From the NCBI GenBank assembly GCA_964545855.1, contig CAZJHD010000056.1, forward strand, positions 1 through 27,616: a DNA stretch of 27,616 nucleotides, written 5' to 3'. The position numbers were made by a program, and so were the translations under genes. The notes below the pieces were generated by a model. That model made no database searches. It was not told the origin of the DNA and saw only the letters and a program-made list of their open reading frames with translations. This DNA comes from CAZJHD01 sp964545855 (GTDB lineage: Bacteria; Planctomycetota; UBA1135; JACQFD01). Each line of letters opens with the position of its first letter. Within the stretch, counting starts at the first letter, position 1. Below are positions 23,614-27,616 of the stretch, one piece after another.

Positions 23614-24774
23614 TCAGAAGAGCGGCGTGACGCGGACGTCGTCGACGAAGGCCTCGATCCCCGCGCGGCCCATGTCCGTCTCGCCCGGACCGGCGGGCGT
23701 GCGGTAGGGGAACGGCTTCGGCGAGCGCCAGGCGCCGTGCCAGACGACGTAGACGCCCATCTCGAGGACGCTGATCACGACGCGGTTCGCAACGGGGACG
23801 ACGGCGTGCTCCTTTCCCTGGACCTTCACCTTCATGCGCGGCGGCTTGCCCGGGAGTTGCACCACGAGCTCGCCCGTCGGTGACATGCCGCGCAGACGGA
23901 TCGACTCGTCGCCCTTCAGGAAGGGGAGCGTGAGCGCGGGCGCCGCGGCGTTCCCCATGCGGGGGTCGAGCCGGTCTGCATGCGACTTCTTCTCCCGGGC
24001 GCGCCGGAGCTGGAAGGGCTCGACCCAGCCGAGGCGGACCTCCTTCATCTGCTGGTCGTCCTCCGGCAGGTCGAGGGGCACGCCGCCGAACCACGCGCAC
24101 CGCGGGTAGGAGCCCTTCGGGAACCAGTCGCAGGCCCAGGGGATCGGCTGCCGCCACCAGTTCCTCGGCTCGCCGGCGAGGAAGTTCTGCGGCGTGAGGG
24201 AATCCTCGGGGTTCTCCACGTTCGGGAGCGGGAGGCCATCGAGGCGCGCCTTGTCGTCCTTGACGGCGTAGCCGAGACCGATGGGGTTCCGCAGGTAGCA
24301 GCCCGGATGCGGCCCGAGCGCGTCGAGGAGGCGTGTCTTCTCGGGGAAGGTGACGCTCGTGTCGATCCCGCCGTAGGCGAGCGCGAAGGTGAGCGGCACT
24401 CCGTCCGTCGGCACGGGCTGCGAGAAGTCGACGCTGCCCTTGCCGCGGTAGATCACCTTCCGCTCGCCGATCGCGCGGTACGCCCAGCGCTGCTTCCCGA
24501 GCTCGATCGTCGCGAGCATCTCCGGGAACTTGGCGCCCTTCGGGGCCTGGGCGGAGGCCATGACGATCAGGTCGGTCGCCGTCTTGAAGGGCACGACGTC
24601 CGATTCGTCGAGCTGGTTCTTCTCGCCGAGGAACGGCTGCGGCTTCTGCGAGGGGAGGCAGCGGCCGTCCGGTGCGATCGCATAGGTGACCTTCGCGTGC
24701 ACGGAGACGATGTCGCGCCCCTCGAAATCGCGAGCCAGGCAGGCGGTCTCCTTCAGCGGCTTGGGATCGGCCAT
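23614..24774 (-). CDS. DUF2169 protein, type VI secretion accessory (second copy)
   Basis: ATG 24774 gives 386 residues. DUF2169 traits are ALAYGGIDT (132-140), the NPIGLGY motif with LDGLPLPNVENPED following, and a long beta-rich N-terminal half beginning at IVSVHAKVTYAIAPDGRCLP. This family sits beside VgrG, PAAR and effector genes of type VI secretion systems and is thought to serve as an adaptor or chaperone that loads cargo onto the spike. The C-terminal ~120 residues (RLRGMSPTGELVVQLPG ... VYVVWHGAWR) form a separate beta domain. It lies 16 bases after the PAAR-like gene stop and is the last gene of the four-gene leftward operon. It differs clearly from the other DUF2169 copy at 25691-26842, so it is a paralogue and not a recent duplicate. 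Confidence 0.88.
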   Translation of the reverse strand: MADPKPLKETACLARDFEGRDIVSVHAKVTYAIAPDGRCLPSQKPQPFLGEKNQLDESDVVPFKTATDLIVMASAQAPKGAKFPEMLATIELGKQRWAYRAIGERKVIYRGKGSVDFSQPVPTDGVPLTFALAYGGIDTSVTFPEKTRLLDALGPHPGCYLRNPIGLGYAVKDDKARLDGLPLPNVENPEDSLTPQNFLAGEPRNWWRQPIPWACDWFPKGSYPRCAWFGGVPLDLPEDDQQMKEVRLGWVEPFQLRRAREKKSHADRLDPRMGNAAAPALTLPFLKGDESIRLRGMSPTGELVVQLPGKPPRMKVKVQGKEHAVVPVANRVVISVLEMGVYVVWHGAWRSPKPFPYRTPAGPGETDMGRAGIEAFVDDVRVTPLF

Positions 24775-24790
24775 CGTCGTCGATTCGGTC

Positions 24791-25663
24791 TCAGGCCGAC
24801 GGCGGGGTCGTTCCGCCCGGGCCGGCCCAACTCCAGTCCTTGTTGAAGAGCGGCGGTCCCCAGTTGCCCATGCCGACGCCCGGACGCTGATCGCCGAGCC
24901 ACGGCGGCGCTCCGGGGATCTGGCCCGCGCCCCAGTTCGGAGCCCACTGCGTGAGCGGCTGGATGACCAGGTTCTGGAGCGCCCAGGGAAGGGCCTCGCG
25001 CGCGATCTGCTCGCCGACCCAGCGAGCGACGAGCTTGCCTCCACCCTCGGTCACCATCTCCTTGAAGGTGAGTCCGCCGAGGACCTGCATCGGGAGCTTC
25101 GACGTGCCACCGCGCGTGGGGAAGATCTTCCCCATCACCCAGTCGAAGGCCGCGTCGAAGGCGGCCGTGATGAGCCCGATCGCGAGGTCGGCGAAGCTCA
25201 TCGCCGTCCAGACGGTGCACTTGAGCAGGATCACGACGCCCGTCGGCAGCGAGACCGGGTTGCAGCAGATCCCACCCAGCAGGAAGAAGAGGTAGGTCCC
25301 GAGCGGCTGCCCCTCGATCATCACCTTGCTGACCGGGAACATGACCTTGTGCTTCGAGAAGACCGTGTTGACCGCGCAGAGCGCGTTCATCGGGATCGCG
25401 AAGTGCGGGATCAGGAACCCGATGTCGTGGCTGTACTGCACGGCTGGGTTGCCGTCGAACTGGGTCTTCGTTCCCTTCTTGTGCGAGAGACCGCCCGGTG
25501 GCCAGCCCATGAAGGCGGGGCCTTCGATCAAGCCGGGGATCGAGGGCAGCGGCACCGGAGCCGGCGGCACGGGCGGCACCGCCTGGTCGTGCATCGTGAA
25601 GGCCGAGACGCCGATCTGCAGGAAGCCGGCGCTCAGTCCGGGAACGGGTGCGATGCCGGGCAT
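24791..25663 (-). CDS. PAAR-like / unknown protein within type VI secretion operon
   Basis: This 290-residue protein lies between two DUF2169 genes. The N-terminus is Pro-rich (VPPVPPAPVPLPSIPG, 29-44). The middle has FMGWPPGG, GNPAVQYSHDIGFLIPH and a CCNPVSLPTG motif (133-142), followed by hydrophobic KCTVWTAMSFADLAIG (149-163). The last motifs recall the CxNP-S-PTG and tail-fibre-like ends of PAAR-like (DUF4150-type) spike-tip proteins, but cysteine and histidine spacing does not match canonical PAAR. The C-terminal ~110 residues (LVIQPLTQWAPNW, Gly/Pro/Trp-rich end) are of unknown fold and could be an effector or cargo-binding part. ATG 25663 lies 27 bases after the upstream DUF2169 gene stop. 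Confidence 0.55.
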   Translation of the reverse strand: MPGIAPVPGLSAGFLQIGVSAFTMHDQAVPPVPPAPVPLPSIPGLIEGPAFMGWPPGGLSHKKGTKTQFDGNPAVQYSHDIGFLIPHFAIPMNALCAVNTVFSKHKVMFPVSKVMIEGQPLGTYLFFLLGGICCNPVSLPTGVVILLKCTVWTAMSFADLAIGLITAAFDAAFDWVMGKIFPTRGGTSKLPMQVLGGLTFKEMVTEGGGKLVARWVGEQIAREALPWALQNLVIQPLTQWAPNWGAGQIPGAPPWLGDQRPGVGMGNWGPPLFNKDWSWAGPGGTTPPSA

Positions 25664-25690
25664 GGCGGTGGGTCGGGCCTTCGGGGGCCC

Positions 25691-26842
25691 TCAGGCACCT
25701 GACGGACAGAGGGGGAGCTGCTCGAGGATCCGCGTGAGCGGGTAGGCCTCCAGCAGCGTTTCGAAGGGGATCAGCATCGCGTCGTCGTCCATCGCGGGGC
25801 GGAGCGCCACGGCGGGACGCGGCGCGCGCTTCAGCTCCGCGATCGAGGTGACGCGTCCGCTCGAGCCCTTCCCCGCTCCCAGCACGACGTGCAGCGACCG
25901 GAGCCGCTCGGGTGCGAACTGGTAGACGAGCGCGCGGCGCGACACGACGTGGAACCGGCTCTGCTCGGGGAAGAGCACGATCGTGTCGGGCTCGAAGGGC
26001 AGCTCGTAGCGCGCGTTCCCGAGGCCGAGGACGGCGTGCGCGCGCGGCGGCGGGAGCACGAAGCCCCAGCGCCTCCCGGGCGTCATGCCCTCGAGCTCGA
26101 CGCGGGCGCCGGCGGGATAGCTCCCCAGCTGCATGCGCGGATGCGCGAAGGTGAAGGCCGACGCGTCGAGGCGCGTCATCTGCCGCTCCAGGTCGGCGTG
26201 GATCCCGCGCGTTCCCCGCAGTGCCGACGTGCGGCGCACGCCCGTGAGCGCCGCCGGGAGAGGGCGCTGGTCCCAGGAGGTGAGGAGCTGGTCCACTTCC
26301 TCGATGTTCGGGAGCGGCGTTCCCTCCACGCGGCTCGCCATGGCGACGAAGCCCCGGCCATCGGGATTGCTCGGGTAGGGCGCCTCGAGGTCGTCCGTGT
26401 GGAACGCGGAGCCGCCGTAGGCGCGCTCCCAGACGATCGGCATCCGGGAGAAGGGCGCCGGACGCGAGGGCTCGAAGGCGCTGCCCCTCTTGGTCCAGAA
26501 TCGGTCGCCGAAGATGGCGACGGTGCGGCGGAACTCGCCGATGGCGAGCGTGACGCGCATCGACTCGACGGCGCGGTCGGGCGATTCCGTCTGCGCGTAG
26601 CCGTAGACGGCGAGATCGCACTGCGACTTCACCGGCACGAGATCCATGTCGAGGGGACCGAGGCCCGTGTCGACGTCGGCCTCCGCCACGGGCGGCTGCT
26701 CCTCCGACGGGCGGAGCGCGCCGGTCCGCGGATCGACGTCGTAGGTGCTCTTCAGCACGACCGTCGCGAGCAGCAGGTCGCGCCAGAGGAGCTCCGTGCG
26801 CGCGATGCTCGCCGCGAAAGGCGTCTCGTTGACGAAGTCCAT
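25691..26842 (-). CDS. DUF2169 protein, type VI secretion accessory (first copy)
   Basis: ATG 26842 gives 383 residues with a textbook DUF2169 start (MDFVNETPFAA, then LLLATVVLKSTYDVDP). The VWERAYGGSAF motif lies at 137-147, SNPDGRGF at 158-165 and LPNIE at 177-181, followed by a C-terminal beta domain (VELEGMTPGRRWGFVLPPPRAH). In type VI clusters DUF2169 proteins accompany VgrG and PAAR/DUF4150 proteins and are suspected adaptors for effector delivery. The gene starts 10 bases after the DUF3540-like stop and is followed 27 bases later by the PAAR-like gene, so the four genes make one leftward transcript. No signal peptide is seen, as expected for proteins assembled in the cytosol. Confidence 0.93.
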   Translation of the reverse strand: MDFVNETPFAASIARTELLWRDLLLATVVLKSTYDVDPRTGALRPSEEQPPVAEADVDTGLGPLDMDLVPVKSQCDLAVYGYAQTESPDRAVESMRVTLAIGEFRRTVAIFGDRFWTKRGSAFEPSRPAPFSRMPIVWERAYGGSAFHTDDLEAPYPSNPDGRGFVAMASRVEGTPLPNIEEVDQLLTSWDQRPLPAALTGVRRTSALRGTRGIHADLERQMTRLDASAFTFAHPRMQLGSYPAGARVELEGMTPGRRWGFVLPPPRAHAVLGLGNARYELPFEPDTIVLFPEQSRFHVVSRRALVYQFAPERLRSLHVVLGAGKGSSGRVTSIAELKRAPRPAVALRPAMDDDAMLIPFETLLEAYPLTRILEQLPLCPSGA

Positions 26843-26852
26843 GTCGGCGCTC

Positions 26853-27374
26853 TCAGTTCAGGCGAATGCGCTCGCCCTCGATGATCGCGTCGTCGTTCGC
26901 GTGGATCTTCACGTCGCCCAGCTTCGAGCGGATCTCGATGGAGCGCGCCCGAACCTGGAGCCGCCCCTCGAGGTCGAGTACGAGGTCGGCGGCGCCCGGC
27001 ACGACCCGCGGCACGCCCTCCGCCGTGTCGATCTCGAGAGCGACCGACCCATCGGGAGCGCGGAGCCGCAGCCGCGATCCGTCGGTCTCCGAGGAGAAGC
27101 CGCTCTCGAGCCGCGCGGCCGCGCGCGGCGCCGCTCCGAGCGTGCCCACGGCGATGGCCTCTCCCGCGTCGGACGCCACGACGAGCACCGCGTCTCCCGG
27201 CGTCGGCGCGACGTGATCGAGACAGCGCGCCGTGACGCTCGCGCAGGTGGTGGAGTCCGCGGAGTCGGGATCGGGTGCCGGGAGAACGTCGATCTCGCGG
27301 CCCCGCGCCGTGACGCGCGCCGCCGTGCACCGGCCGATCCACTGGGACTTCCAGACGGAGACGGAGTCGTTCAT
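26853..27374 (-). CDS. DUF3540-like protein, type VI secretion accessory
   Basis: ATG 27374, preceded by a GAGGTG ribosome-binding site, gives 173 residues. The central TARCLDHVAPTPGDAVLVV and EAIAVGTLG resemble the ScLv-P-GD-Vl motif of DUF3540. The C-terminal half is a regular beta-helix-like run (LRLRAPDGSVALEIDT, LVLDLEGRLQVRARSIEIRSKLGDVKIHANDDAIIEGERIRLN), similar to the spike-stem sequences of VgrG and associated proteins. DUF3540, DUF2169 and DUF4150 genes typically travel together next to VgrG. A structural or adaptor role at the spike is inferred. It is the first gene of the operon in this window; a VgrG gene would be expected further upstream, beyond the edge. Longer starts up to 27608 give Arg-rich sequence and are rejected. 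Confidence 0.68.
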   Translation of the reverse strand: MNDSVSVWKSQWIGRCTAARVTARGREIDVLPAPDPDSADSTTCASVTARCLDHVAPTPGDAVLVVASDAGEAIAVGTLGAAPRAAARLESGFSSETDGSRLRLRAPDGSVALEIDTAEGVPRVVPGAADLVLDLEGRLQVRARSIEIRSKLGDVKIHANDDAIIEGERIRLN

Positions 27375-27536
27375 GCGTCGCACCTCGCGGCCGCACGTGC
27401 CGCGCTCGGGAGCTCGGATGTCGAGGCGCGACGGCGCGCCCGTGGGGCGGGATCCTACCGTTGCGCGAAAGGAGGCGGAGCAGCGGCGCCTCGGGTCGTG
27501 CATGCAGCGTGGACCGAGCGCGGACCGAACAGCGCT

Positions 27537-27550
27537 GAGACTGGCCCCGA
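27537..27550 (+). repeat. 14-base copy of the left end of the palindromic element
   Basis: GAGACTGGCCCCGA is identical to bases 17534-17547 at the left arm of the 75-bp element, and the next bases (TTT versus ATT) are near matches. It lies in the 242-base region 27375-27616 upstream of the type VI accessory operon, which has no gene. A G-run at 27610-27615 (ACGGGGGGCT) near the expected position of a right arm is suggestive of a degenerate second copy, but the window ends there. Confidence 0.5.
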
Positions 27551-27616
27551 TTTCGTCTGCGGCCCCGCGTCGCGCACGTCGCGCTCGAGACGGTCGCACC
27601 GGTCGCACGGGGGGCT

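Noticed and set aside
24791..25663. Canonical PAAR repeat protein
   Set aside because: The metal-binding His/Cys spacing of canonical PAAR is absent; only a loose similarity to PAAR-like tips is claimed.

Overview
The window is very GC-rich, close to fully coded, and rich in GTG starts and 1-4 bp stop/start overlaps. The gene content suggests an environmental Planctomycetota bacterium or a close relative: an adjacent DUF1800/DUF1501 pair, an ECF sigma/anti-sigma pair, large secreted proteins with FG-GAP/VCBS repeats or sharing a C-terminal module, an HDOD protein, and type VI secretion accessory genes with DUF2169. Myxococcota or Acidobacteriota cannot be excluded. No rRNA, tRNA, CRISPR array or intact transposase was seen.

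Layout. Bases 1-380 hold the end of a TonB-like protein. Bases 381-3640 form an accessory island: a gene-poor stretch, a translationally coupled HEPN-like protein plus P-loop ATPase (1035-3298) whose DNA is visibly less GC-rich than its surroundings, a gene-tail remnant, and a small conserved protein. An NTF2-like protein follows (3751). From 4196 to 8217 a DUF1800-DUF1501 operon runs leftward and diverges from a secreted esterase. From 8408 to 9912 lie an ECF sigma factor and its membrane-anchored partner. From 9961 to 12754 lie a secreted protein (-) and an MFS transporter (+).

Bases 12675-16743 hold a leftward three-gene unit joined by ATGA and GTGA overlaps: a Cas4/RecB-type nuclease, a superfamily 1 helicase and an alpha/beta hydrolase. 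The first two look like a split version of the long TM0106-type nuclease-helicase fusion. A TANGO2/NRDE protein diverges from it. An imperfect palindromic element lies at the convergent junction with an HDOD gene. Then come an FG-GAP secreted protein, a beta-propeller lipoprotein coupled to a DUF6687-like protein, and a zinc-ribbon rhomboid protease.

Bases 23614-27374 hold a leftward four-gene unit (DUF3540-like, DUF2169, PAAR-like candidate, DUF2169) typical of the cargo and adaptor genes around VgrG spikes of type VI secretion systems; no VgrG is inside the window. A 14-base sequence also present in the palindromic element at 17537 recurs just upstream of this operon.

The most novel candidate is the HEPN-ATPase cassette, which has the architecture and composition expected of a mobile defence or toxin module but which I cannot match to a named system. 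The PAAR-like member of the secretion operon is second.
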